39,374 nucleotides of DNA from Bacillota bacterium (GTDB taxonomy: Bacteria > Bacillota > Clostridia > Oscillospirales > Acutalibacteraceae), in NCBI GenBank assembly GCA_022706685.1, contig JAKJCA010000025.1, forward strand, positions 1 to 39,374. The letters run 5' to 3'. Position numbers and translations under genes: made by a program. Below are positions 15,240-22,607 of the stretch, in pieces (within the stretch, counting starts at the first letter, position 1; each line of letters starts with the position of its first letter). Under the pieces are notes generated by a model. It saw only the letters and a list, made by a program, of their open reading frames with translations. It had not been told where the DNA came from and ran no database searches.

Positions 15240-17879
15240 ATGGCTCACAAGTATGTCTACCTGTTCCAGGAAGGCGACGGCTCGATGAAAGAACTCCTCG
15301 GCGGCAAAGGCGCGAACCTGGCCGAAATGGCGAGGCTCGGCATGCCCGTTCCGCTCGGTTTCACCATCACGACCGAGGCCTGCACCAGGTATTACGACGA
15401 CGGCAAGATCATTCATCCCGAAATCGAGGCCCAGATTTACGAAGCGCTCGAAAAGATCGAGCAGATCAACGGCAAAAAGTTCGGCGACAGCGCCAACCCG
15501 CTGCTCGTTTCCGTGCGTTCAGGCGCGCGCGCTTCCATGCCCGGCATGATGGATACCATCCTCAACCTCGGCATGAACGACACCGTCGCGGCAGGCCTGA
15601 TTGCCGCAAACCCCGACAAAGGTTTTGAGCGCTTTGTCTACGACTCCTTCCGCCGTTTCATCCAGATGTTTTCCGACGTCGTGATGGGCCTGCCCAAAAA
15701 AGAGTTCGAGGTCATCATCGACGAGATGAAAGAGGAACGCTCCATCAAGCAGGACATCGACTTTACCGCCGAAGACATGAAGGAAATGGTCGCGAAGTTC
15801 AAGGCGTTCTACAAGGCCAATATGAACCATGATTTCCCGGACGACCCCAAGGCCCAGATGATGGAAGCCGTCAAGGCGGTTTTCCGCTCCTGGGACAACC
15901 CCCGCGCCAACACCTACCGCAGGATGAACGACATCCCCTATTCCTGGGGCACCGCCGTCAATGTACAGCCGATGGTTTTCGGCAACCTCAACAACAACTC
16001 CGGCACGGGCGTCGCTTTTACCAGAGACCCCGCCACGGGCGAGAAAGCGCTTTTCGGCGAGTATCTTATCAACGCCCAGGGCGAGGACGTCGTCGCCGGT
16101 ATCCGTACGCCGAGCAAAATCAGCAAACTCAAGGAAGATATGCCCGCGGTTTACGACCAGTTCCAGCAGATCGCGACCACGCTTGAGAACCACTACCGCG
16201 ATATGCAGGATATGGAGTTCACCATCGAAAACGGCAAACTTTATATGCTCCAGACACGAAACGGCAAACGCACCGCCGCCGCGGCTCTGAAAATTGCCGT
16301 CGACCTCGTCGACGAAGGCATGATCAACGAGGAAGAAGCGGTCCTGAGAGTCGAGCCCAAGCAGCTGGACTCCCTGCTTCACCCGCAGTTCGAAGAGAAG
16401 GCGCTTCAAGCAGCACGGGTTATCGGGGCAGGGCTTGCCGCGTCCCCGGGCGCCGCGTGCGGCAGGGTCGTATTCACCGCCGAAGACGCCATCCAATGGG
16501 CCGAGCGCGGCGAAAAGGTCATCCTTGTCCGGCTGGAAACCTCTCCCGAAGACATCGAAGGCATGGCTGTCGCGCAGGGTATCCTGACCGTCCGCGGCGG
16601 GATGACGTCCCATGCGGCCGTCGTTGCCCGCGGCATGGGAACCTGCTGCGTGTCGGGTTGCGGAGAAATCAAGATGAGCGCCGACGAGAAGTATTTCGAG
16701 CTCGGCGGCAAACGCTACCATGAAGGCGATTATATTTCTCTGGACGGTTCGACCGGCAAGATCTACGGCGAAGCCGTCGCCACGAAAGAGGCGACCATCA
16801 GCGGTTACTTCGGCAGGTTTATGTCCTGGGCGGACGCCAGAAGGACCCTCAAGGTCCGCACCAATGCCGACAACCCGCGCGACACGGCTCAGGCCGTCAA
16901 GTTCGGCGCCGAAGGCATCGGCCTGTGCCGCACCGAGCATATGTTCTTTGAAGGCACCCGTATCAGAGCGATGCGCGAAATGATCGTGTCGCGTACCGTC
17001 GAAGAGCGCAAAGCCGCCCTCGCCAAACTTCTTCCCTATCAGCAGAGCGACTTTGAGGAGATGTACAAGGTTCTCGAAGGCAGGCCGATGACGGTGCGCT
17101 TCCTGGATCCGCCGCTGCACGAGTTCCTTCCCCAGAAGCCCGAGGAGATTGCCGAGATCGCGGCCGAGATGAACATGAGCGCCGCCGAACTCAAAGAGGT
17201 CGTCGACTCGCTGCATGAGTTCAACCCGATGATGGGGCACAGAGGCTGCCGGCTGGCGGTTTCCTATCCCGAGATTGCCGAGATGCAGACGACGGCCGTT
17301 ATCAACGCCGCCATCAACGTCAACCGGACGCACCCGCAGTACAACATCGTTCCGGAAATCATGATTCCGCTCGTCGGCGAACTCAAAGAACTGAAGTTCG
17401 TCAAAGATATCGTCACCTCCACGGCGGACGCCCTGATTGCCGCCTCAGGCGTCAAGATGCAGTACATGGTCGGCACCATGATCGAAATTCCGCGCGCCGC
17501 CCTGACCGCCGACAAAATCGCCCAGGAAGCGGAGTTCTTCAGCTTCGGCACCAACGACCTGACGCAGATGACCTTCGGTTTCAGCCGCGACGACGCGGGA
17601 GCCTTCCTGAAGGCCTACTACGACAACAAAATTTTCGAGTCCGATCCTTTCGCCAAGCTCGACCAGACAGGCGTCGGCAAACTGGTGCAGATGGCTGCCG
17701 AACTCGGCCGCAAGACGCGTCCCTCGCTGAAACTCGGCATCTGCGGCGAACACGGCGGCGACCCGAGTTCCGTCGAGTTCTGCCACAACATCGGCCTGAA
17801 CTATGTGTCCTGCTCGCCGTTCCGCGTGCCCATCGCGCGGCTGGCCGCAGCGCAGGCCGCCGTCAAGGCCAAGAAATAA
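15240..17879 (+). CDS. ppdK: Pyruvate, phosphate dikinase
   Basis: 879 residues. PPDK interconverts pyruvate, ATP and phosphate with phosphoenolpyruvate, AMP and diphosphate; in anaerobes with PPi-linked glycolysis it often runs toward pyruvate and ATP. The nucleotide-binding domain starts with YLFQEGDGSMKELLGGKGANLAEM and includes VSVRSGARASMPGMMDTILNLG. The swivelling phosphohistidine domain has GGMTSHAAVVARGMG with His458. The PEP/pyruvate domain has GIGLCRTEHMF, a MGHRGCRLA motif, FFSFGTNDLTQMTFGFSRDD and GICGEHGGDP with catalytic Cys835. Length and residue positions match the clostridial enzyme. TTGGAGG lies eight to nine bases upstream of the ATG. It is monocistronic: promoter before, strong terminator after. 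Codon use is strongly biased to C-ending codons, as expected for a highly expressed gene. Confidence 0.98.
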   Translation: MAHKYVYLFQEGDGSMKELLGGKGANLAEMARLGMPVPLGFTITTEACTRYYDDGKIIHPEIEAQIYEALEKIEQINGKKFGDSANPLLVSVRSGARASMPGMMDTILNLGMNDTVAAGLIAANPDKGFERFVYDSFRRFIQMFSDVVMGLPKKEFEVIIDEMKEERSIKQDIDFTAEDMKEMVAKFKAFYKANMNHDFPDDPKAQMMEAVKAVFRSWDNPRANTYRRMNDIPYSWGTAVNVQPMVFGNLNNNSGTGVAFTRDPATGEKALFGEYLINAQGEDVVAGIRTPSKISKLKEDMPAVYDQFQQIATTLENHYRDMQDMEFTIENGKLYMLQTRNGKRTAAAALKIAVDLVDEGMINEEEAVLRVEPKQLDSLLHPQFEEKALQAARVIGAGLAASPGAACGRVVFTAEDAIQWAERGEKVILVRLETSPEDIEGMAVAQGILTVRGGMTSHAAVVARGMGTCCVSGCGEIKMSADEKYFELGGKRYHEGDYISLDGSTGKIYGEAVATKEATISGYFGRFMSWADARRTLKVRTNADNPRDTAQAVKFGAEGIGLCRTEHMFFEGTRIRAMREMIVSRTVEERKAALAKLLPYQQSDFEEMYKVLEGRPMTVRFLDPPLHEFLPQKPEEIAEIAAEMNMSAAELKEVVDSLHEFNPMMGHRGCRLAVSYPEIAEMQTTAVINAAINVNRTHPQYNIVPEIMIPLVGELKELKFVKDIVTSTADALIAASGVKMQYMVGTMIEIPRAALTADKIAQEAEFFSFGTNDLTQMTFGFSRDDAGAFLKAYYDNKIFESDPFAKLDQTGVGKLVQMAAELGRKTRPSLKLGICGEHGGDPSSVEFCHNIGLNYVSCSPFRVPIARLAAAQAAVKAKK

Positions 17880-17897
17880 TACGGCCTTTCCCTTTTT

Positions 17898-17930
17898 CCG
17901 CCCGCGCCTTCAAGCGCGGGCGGTTTCTTA
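17898..17930 (+). terminator. Terminator of ppdK
   Basis: A perfect ten-base stem CCGCCCGCGC / GCGCGGGCGG (17898-17907 and 17914-17923) with a six-base loop CTTCAA, followed by TTTCTTAT. It lies 19 bases after the ppdK stop. Confidence 0.92.
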
Positions 17931-17990
17931 TCTGAACGGCGGAGAATTTCCGAACCAGAGACGTTCCACCTGCCGCACAGCGTTTTTCTA

Positions 17991-17999
17991 TGATATAAT
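17991..17999 (+). promoter_or_regulatory. Extended -10 promoter of the SRAP-uvsE-crtQ-crtO operon
   Basis: TGATATAAT, identical to the element before ppdK. No good -35 is seen at 16-18 bases upstream (best is CTGCCG at 17970), so recognition would rest on the TG extension. The first start codon is 43 bases downstream. Confidence 0.6.
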
Positions 18000-18041
18000 A
18001 AAACTCAACAAAGGTTTACGCCCGTAGAAGGGGAGAGCGGT

Positions 18042-18632
18042 ATGTGCGGAAGATACTATGTCGATACCGGCGCGGACGACCCCGAAATCAGACGGATTAT
18101 CGACGAGGTCAACGAAAAATATCAAAACACGCCGCAGCTCGCCGAGATGAAAACCGGCGAAATATTTCCCGCAGACACCGCCGCGGTACTGACCGGCGTA
18201 CAGCCCGTTTTGATGAAATGGGGTTTTAGCCGTTTCGACCTCAAGGACAGGATTATCAATGCCCGGGCGGAGACCCTGCGCGAAAAGCCGATGTTTCAAA
18301 AATTATTTGAACGCAACCGCTGCCTTGTGCCCGCCAGCTGGTATTTCGAGTGGGAAAAGGCCGGCGGCGTCAAACGCAAATATGCCATCGGCGCGGGTAA
18401 AACCATCTATCTGGCAGGCCTTTACCGCCTTGAGCAGACTCAAGGCGTACCGGTTTACGTCATCATTACAAAACCCGCGGCCGAAAACATCGCTTTCATC
18501 CACGACCGCATGCCCGCCGTTATCGGCGAAGACCTGCGGGAAAGATGGCTCGGCGGCGGTAAAATCGACCCCGCCGAATTGTTTGAAAACGCAGTCGAAA
18601 TGCGTTTTCGGCTTGCGGACCCCGTCGCATAA
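18042..18632 (+). CDS. SRAP-domain protein (HMCES/YedK family), abasic-site DNA-protein crosslinking
   Basis: 196 residues, cytoplasmic. Family members use the amino-terminal Cys exposed after Met removal to form a stable thiazolidine link with abasic sites in single-stranded DNA, shielding them from strand breakage. The residues needed are here: Cys2 in MCGRYY, Asn73 in INARAET, Glu103 in WYFEWEK, and His154 in FIHDRMPAVI. GGGGAG is just upstream of the ATG. It is the first gene of a five-gene operon, 37 bases before the uvsE homologue, so two DNA-lesion genes are transcribed together. Slightly shorter than E. coli YedK (about 220 residues), mainly in loops. Confidence 0.95.
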   Translation: MCGRYYVDTGADDPEIRRIIDEVNEKYQNTPQLAEMKTGEIFPADTAAVLTGVQPVLMKWGFSRFDLKDRIINARAETLREKPMFQKLFERNRCLVPASWYFEWEKAGGVKRKYAIGAGKTIYLAGLYRLEQTQGVPVYVIITKPAAENIAFIHDRMPAVIGEDLRERWLGGGKIDPAELFENAVEMRFRLADPVA

Positions 18633-18669
18633 ACCAGTCCGCAGCAATACGCGCCGGCCGGAGGAGTTC

Positions 18670-19929
18670 ATGAGCGCCAACATCGGTTACGCCTGCCTGA
18701 CTCTCGGAGTGCCCTCAACGCAGCTGAAAAGCTGCGTGATGAAAAACGCCTCCGCCGAAAAGCTGCGCGGGCTGATTGCCGGCAACCTCGCCGCGCTCGA
18801 CCATATGCTCGATTACAACATCGCCGCCGGCATCCGCCTTTTCCGCATCAGTTCGGATATCATCCCTTTCGGCTCGAGCCCGGTCAACACGCTCGACTGG
18901 CCGGCTGTCTTCCGCGGCGAACTGCTTGCCCTGGGTCGGAAAATAAAAACGAACGGCCTGCGCGTATCCATGCATCCCGGCCAATATACCGTCCTCAACT
19001 CGCCCGACGCCGGCGTTGTCGCCCGAGCCGTTGACGACCTTCGGTACCACAACCGCTTTCTGGATGCCCTTGACGTGCCGGCGGAGTGCAAAATCATCCT
19101 GCACGCCGGCGGTGTTTACGGCGATAAAAGGGCGGCGCTTGACAGGCTCGCCCAGCAGTTCAGCCTCCTCGACGCGGGCGTAAGGGCCCGCCTGGCGCTT
19201 GAAAACGATGAGCGCTGTTATTCCATCGCCGACATTCTCGACCTTTCAAGGCGGCTCGGCGTGCCCGCCGTATACGACTGCCTCCACAACGCCGTCCATC
19301 CCGCGGACGAAACACGAAGCGACGCTTACTGGGTCGGAGTGTGCCGCGAAACCTGGCAGGCGCGCGACGGCAGGCAGAAAATTCATTATTCCTCCCAGGC
19401 GGCCGGCCAGCCGAAGGGCGCGCACAGCGCCGGCGTTTCGCTGAGCGATTTCCTTGCCTTTTACGATACGGTGAAAGCTTTTGAGCCCGACATCATGCTG
19501 GAGGTCAAGGATAAGAATCTGTCCGCCGTCAAATGCCTGAACGCCGTCGCGGAAGGCCGTGCGATGAAGCATCTCGAGGAGGAATGGAGCCGGTACAAAT
19601 ATGCCGTACTCGAAAAATCGCAAGGTATTTACGGCGAAATACGGAATCTGCTGAAAGACAAGGAATCCTATCCGGTCCGGGCGTTTTACGCCCTCGTCGA
19701 GGAAGCGCTCAGCCGGCCGTATCATCCCGGTCAGGCCGCCAACGCGGCGGAGCATGTCTGGGGGTATTTCAAGGACCTCGCCTCGCAGACGGAAAAAAAC
19801 CGTTTCGGCGAGCTGCTCGGCTCCCTTCGCGCGGGCGGTTCGGCGCAAAGCCTCAAACGGTTCCTGCACAAGTGCGCGCGCCGGTACGGGCCGGCCTACT
19901 TGCAGAACTCCTATTATTTCATCTTTTAA
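18670..19929 (+). CDS. uvsE: UV damage endonuclease UvsE with a DUF1722-like C-terminal extension
   Basis: 419 residues from the ATG at 18670, preceded by GGAGGAG. UvsE nicks DNA 5' of UV photoproducts and some other lesions, using a metal cluster in a TIM barrel. Barrel residues visible: IGYACLTLG at the start, RISSDIIPFGS (59-69), VSMHPGQYTVLN (99-110) with His102, ILHAGGVYGDK (143-153) with His145, LENDER with Glu178, VYDCLHNAVH (201-210), KIHYSSQ (237-243) and IMLEVKDKN (275-283). Residues about 300-419 extend beyond B. subtilis/Thermus UvsE: EEWSRYKYAVLEKSQGIYGE, then NAAEHVWGYFKDLASQTEK and KRFLHKCARRYGPAYLQNSY. This resembles DUF1722 (YbgA), judged by eye. It lies between the SRAP gene and crtQ-like gene. 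Confidence 0.94.
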   Translation: MSANIGYACLTLGVPSTQLKSCVMKNASAEKLRGLIAGNLAALDHMLDYNIAAGIRLFRISSDIIPFGSSPVNTLDWPAVFRGELLALGRKIKTNGLRVSMHPGQYTVLNSPDAGVVARAVDDLRYHNRFLDALDVPAECKIILHAGGVYGDKRAALDRLAQQFSLLDAGVRARLALENDERCYSIADILDLSRRLGVPAVYDCLHNAVHPADETRSDAYWVGVCRETWQARDGRQKIHYSSQAAGQPKGAHSAGVSLSDFLAFYDTVKAFEPDIMLEVKDKNLSAVKCLNAVAEGRAMKHLEEEWSRYKYAVLEKSQGIYGEIRNLLKDKESYPVRAFYALVEEALSRPYHPGQAANAAEHVWGYFKDLASQTEKNRFGELLGSLRAGGSAQSLKRFLHKCARRYGPAYLQNSYYFIF

Positions 19930-19951
19930 AAACCAGCCGAGAGGGAAACCG

Positions 19952-21034
19952 ATGATCCTGACCGTATCCATGCTTGCCGTCGGCCTGCTTTGCGCAATGC
20001 TGCTTTTTGCCAGGACACCCCGGCTGGAGAAAAGCGGCGCGGATGCGCGGCGGGCGGTCTCGGTCGTGATCCCGGCGAGAAACGAGGAAAAAACGCTTCC
20101 GCTGATTCTTGCCGACCTTGCGAAACAGAAAGACGATTTGCTCGAGACGATCGTGGTCGACGACGGCTCTTCGGACAACACTTATGCCGTGGCGGAATCG
20201 TTCGGCTGCAAAACGTTGCGCGTGACGGATAAACCCGCAGGCTGGACGGGGAAATCCTTCGCCTGCCAGACCGGCGCCGACGCGGCGCAGGGAAGTTTGC
20301 TTCTCTTCCTAGACGCGGACGTCCGCCTTTCGCCGGGCGCTGTCGCCGGCCTTCGCAACTCCTGGGCAAAAAACCAGCGCACCGTTTCTGTCTGCCCCTA
20401 TCACCGGACCGGCCGCCCCGTCGAGAGCCTTTCGCTGTTTTTTAATCTGCTGATGGTCGCCGCCAACGCGCTGAGCCCTTTCTTCAGCCGCCGCAGCATC
20501 GGCCTTTTCGGGCCGGTCATCCTCATCAGCAGAGAAGATTACGGCGCCGTCAACGGCCATGCCGGGGCCAGGGAGAGCATTGTCGACGACCTGGCGCTCG
20601 GCGAGCAGCTGAAAACAAGGGGCCTCGGTTTCGACCTGTACGCCGGCGGCGATGACATTTCCTACCGGATGTATGCCGGCGGGTTGCGGGAGTTGTTCCG
20701 CGGCTGGGTTAAAAACATCGCGACAGGCGCCTCCAAAACATCCGTGACGGTTGTCGTCATGGCGGTGCTGTGGATCGGCGCCCTGATTTCCGCGCCGCTC
20801 AACCTCTGCTTTCAGGCGTTCGGCCGTTCATGGCAAGGGGTTGCGATTTACGGCGTTTTCTATATCGCTTTCGTACTGCACCTGTTTCTCTTCACCCGGA
20901 AAATCGGCCGTTTCCATATTCTGGCAACGCTTTTCTACCCTCTGCCGCTGCTGTTTTTCCTGATCGTTTTCGCCGTTTCGGTTTTCAAAAAAATTTTCCG
21001 GCTTAAAGCGGTTTGGAAAGGCAGAAAAATATAA
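19952..21034 (+). CDS. crtQ: Family 2 glycosyltransferase of CrtQ type (4,4'-diaponeurosporenoate glycosyltransferase-like)
   Basis: 360 residues from the ATG at 19952, preceded by GAGAGGG. Membrane-bound: an N-terminal helix (1-20) and three or four helices after residue 255. The catalytic GT-A domain has VVIPARNEEKTLPLIL (38-53), VVDDGSSDNT (68-77), GWTGKSFACQTGA, and the DAD motif at 121-123. Staphylococcal CrtQ, which glucosylates a C30 carotenoid acid, shares IPARNEEK, the GKS(F/H)AC segment, an FGPV(I/T)L motif, the FRMY-type segment (YRMYAGG here) and a WKGR C-terminus. The next gene is a CrtO-like acyltransferase, strengthening the call. No carotenoid synthase or desaturase is in view, so the acceptor may be another lipid acid. 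Confidence 0.85.
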   Translation: MILTVSMLAVGLLCAMLLFARTPRLEKSGADARRAVSVVIPARNEEKTLPLILADLAKQKDDLLETIVVDDGSSDNTYAVAESFGCKTLRVTDKPAGWTGKSFACQTGADAAQGSLLLFLDADVRLSPGAVAGLRNSWAKNQRTVSVCPYHRTGRPVESLSLFFNLLMVAANALSPFFSRRSIGLFGPVILISREDYGAVNGHAGARESIVDDLALGEQLKTRGLGFDLYAGGDDISYRMYAGGLRELFRGWVKNIATGASKTSVTVVVMAVLWIGALISAPLNLCFQAFGRSWQGVAIYGVFYIAFVLHLFLFTRKIGRFHILATLFYPLPLLFFLIVFAVSVFKKIFRLKAVWKGRKI

Positions 21035-21049
21035 CGACGGGAGCAACGT

Positions 21050-21559
21050 ATGCAACTGGTGTTTTTAGGCCGTATAGGCACGGCAGCCGTCATCGCCGTC
21101 GGCTGGGCTGTGCTGCAGTCGGGTATCTCGCTGATTTGTTTTCATATGCCGGACCGCTGGTTCAAACCTTCCTCCCGTCTGTTCCGCACGCGGAAATGGG
21201 AAAAAGACGGCGAACTCTACAATACGGTATTCGGCATACGCCGGTGGAAGAAACATCTGCCGGACGGCGCAAAAACGTACAAAGGCGGCTTCTCAAAAAA
21301 ACACATCGATACCTCGTCGAGGGAAGCGCTTGAAAAGTTTGTCATCGAATCCTGCCGGGCGGAACTGGCGCATCTTCTGGCTATTGTTCCGTTCTGGGTT
21401 TTCGGCTTTTTTGCGCCGCCGGTCGTGATTCCGCTTATGTTTGCTTACGCCCTGCTGGTCAACCTTCCGTGCATGATCGCCCAGCGCTATAACCGTCCGA
21501 GGGTCATCAAGCATCTGGAACGGCTTGATAGGCGCGCGCGGCGGCATACGGACGAGTAA
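21050..21559 (+). CDS. crtO: CrtO-like acyltransferase (glycosyl-4,4'-diaponeurosporenoate acyltransferase family)
   Basis: 169 residues, about the length of S. aureus CrtO. That enzyme adds a fatty acyl chain to the glucose of glycosyl-diaponeurosporenoate, the last step to staphyloxanthin. Shared features seen here: MPDRWF early, a KWEKDGELYN...RRWKKHLPDG block, ESCRAELAHLLAIVPFWVF and IAQRYNRPR near the C-terminus. There are hydrophobic helices near 10-30, 107-125 and 128-148, so it is an integral membrane protein. It begins 15 bases after the crtQ-like stop, with GACGGGAG upstream. The pair therefore probably glycosylates and then acylates one lipid. Whether that lipid is a carotenoid cannot be told from this window. 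Confidence 0.88.
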   Translation: MQLVFLGRIGTAAVIAVGWAVLQSGISLICFHMPDRWFKPSSRLFRTRKWEKDGELYNTVFGIRRWKKHLPDGAKTYKGGFSKKHIDTSSREALEKFVIESCRAELAHLLAIVPFWVFGFFAPPVVIPLMFAYALLVNLPCMIAQRYNRPRVIKHLERLDRRARRHTDE

Positions 21560-21596
21560 GCGGTTCGGGCAATATAACCTTCATCGGGGAGGAAAT

Positions 21597-22598
21597 ATGG
21601 CAAATACGACGATTTGCCTCGCGGTGGCGGGGCTCGCGCACGGGCACGGCATCGGTTTTCTCAGGGAGGCGGTCAGCAGCGGACGGGCCTGCGCCGCGGG
21701 TTTTTTTGATCCTGACAACCCCTCTCAAGCCGAAACGGCAGCCGAAGAATTCGGCGCTCCGGTATACGGCGGCTTCGACGAGATGCTTGACAAATCCGGC
21801 GCCGATGCGGTCCTGACCGCCGCCGTCAACGCGAAAAAAGCGCCCCTGATTATCCGGACGCTTGAAAAGGGCCTCGGCGTCATCGCAGACAAACCCCTCG
21901 TAACGCGCATCGAAGATGCCGAAGCAATCGGGGCGCTGCTTGAAAGGGGCTGCGGACGGCTGTGCCTGATGCTGACGGAACGCTGCAATCCCGTGCTGGT
22001 AACGGCGAAAAAAATCATCGATTCCGGCGAAATCGGTGAACCCGTCAATATCATCGCGATGCGGCCGCACCGCCTCAAACCCGCCGGCCGGCCTGCCTGG
22101 ATGTTTGACAGCGCGCTCTACGGCGGCATTCTCAACGACCTGGCCGTGCATGATATCGACATCGTTCACTGGCTTTCCGGGAGCAGCACCGATGCCATCC
22201 TCGCCAGCGAAACGTCCAACAGGCGGTTTCGCGAGTACCCCGATTTTGAGGACAACGGCCAGATTATGCTGCGCATGAAAAACGGCTGCACGGCTTTCAT
22301 TCTGGTATCATGGCTGACGCCCGAACGGTACGCGCACCATGGGGAAATGAAGTTTATCGTCCATGGGACTCAAGGGCAGATTTGCGCCGACCCGCAAAAC
22401 GGGAAAGTCACCCTCTATTCAGACAGGCTGGCTGAACACGAGGCCGAAATCGTGACGCCGCGCGTGACTTTTGCCGCCGACGCGCTTAACGCGATGACGG
22501 ACCCTTCTTATGTGCCCGTCATCAGCGGCGTTGAGGCGCTGCAGGCGCAAAAAACCGCGCTGCTTTGCCAGAAAGCGGCGCGGCGTGACCGGTCCTGA
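21597..22598 (+). CDS. Gfo/Idh/MocA-family NAD(P)-dependent oxidoreductase
   Basis: 333 residues from the ATG at 21597 with GGGGAGG four to five bases upstream. The N-terminal Rossmann fold begins TICLAVAGLAHGHGIGFL; the usual GxGxxG is replaced by GLAHGHG, as in a subset of the family. The catalytic Lys motif is ADKPLV with Lys99, and the second conserved motif is GGILNDLAVHDIDIVHWL with Asp181 and His185. Family members oxidise or reduce sugars, inositols or related compounds with NAD(P). It lies 37 bases after crtO and ends the five-gene operon; it could supply or modify the sugar, but that is inference. Its stop is only nine bases from the stop of the convergent mfd gene. Confidence 0.92.
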   Translation: MANTTICLAVAGLAHGHGIGFLREAVSSGRACAAGFFDPDNPSQAETAAEEFGAPVYGGFDEMLDKSGADAVLTAAVNAKKAPLIIRTLEKGLGVIADKPLVTRIEDAEAIGALLERGCGRLCLMLTERCNPVLVTAKKIIDSGEIGEPVNIIAMRPHRLKPAGRPAWMFDSALYGGILNDLAVHDIDIVHWLSGSSTDAILASETSNRRFREYPDFEDNGQIMLRMKNGCTAFILVSWLTPERYAHHGEMKFIVHGTQGQICADPQNGKVTLYSDRLAEHEAEIVTPRVTFAADALNAMTDPSYVPVISGVEALQAQKTALLCQKAARRDRS

Positions 22599-22607
22599 AG
22601 CCTGCGT

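Noticed and set aside
15011..15628. Plus-strand frame of 205 residues overlapping the ppdK start
   Set aside because: No ribosome-binding site, crosses the ppdK promoter and leader, and the later part is a shifted-frame reading of ppdK.
15519..17333. 604-residue minus-strand frame opposite ppdK
   Set aside because: Caused by strong third-position GC bias in ppdK; the protein has no family pattern, while ppdK matches along its whole length.
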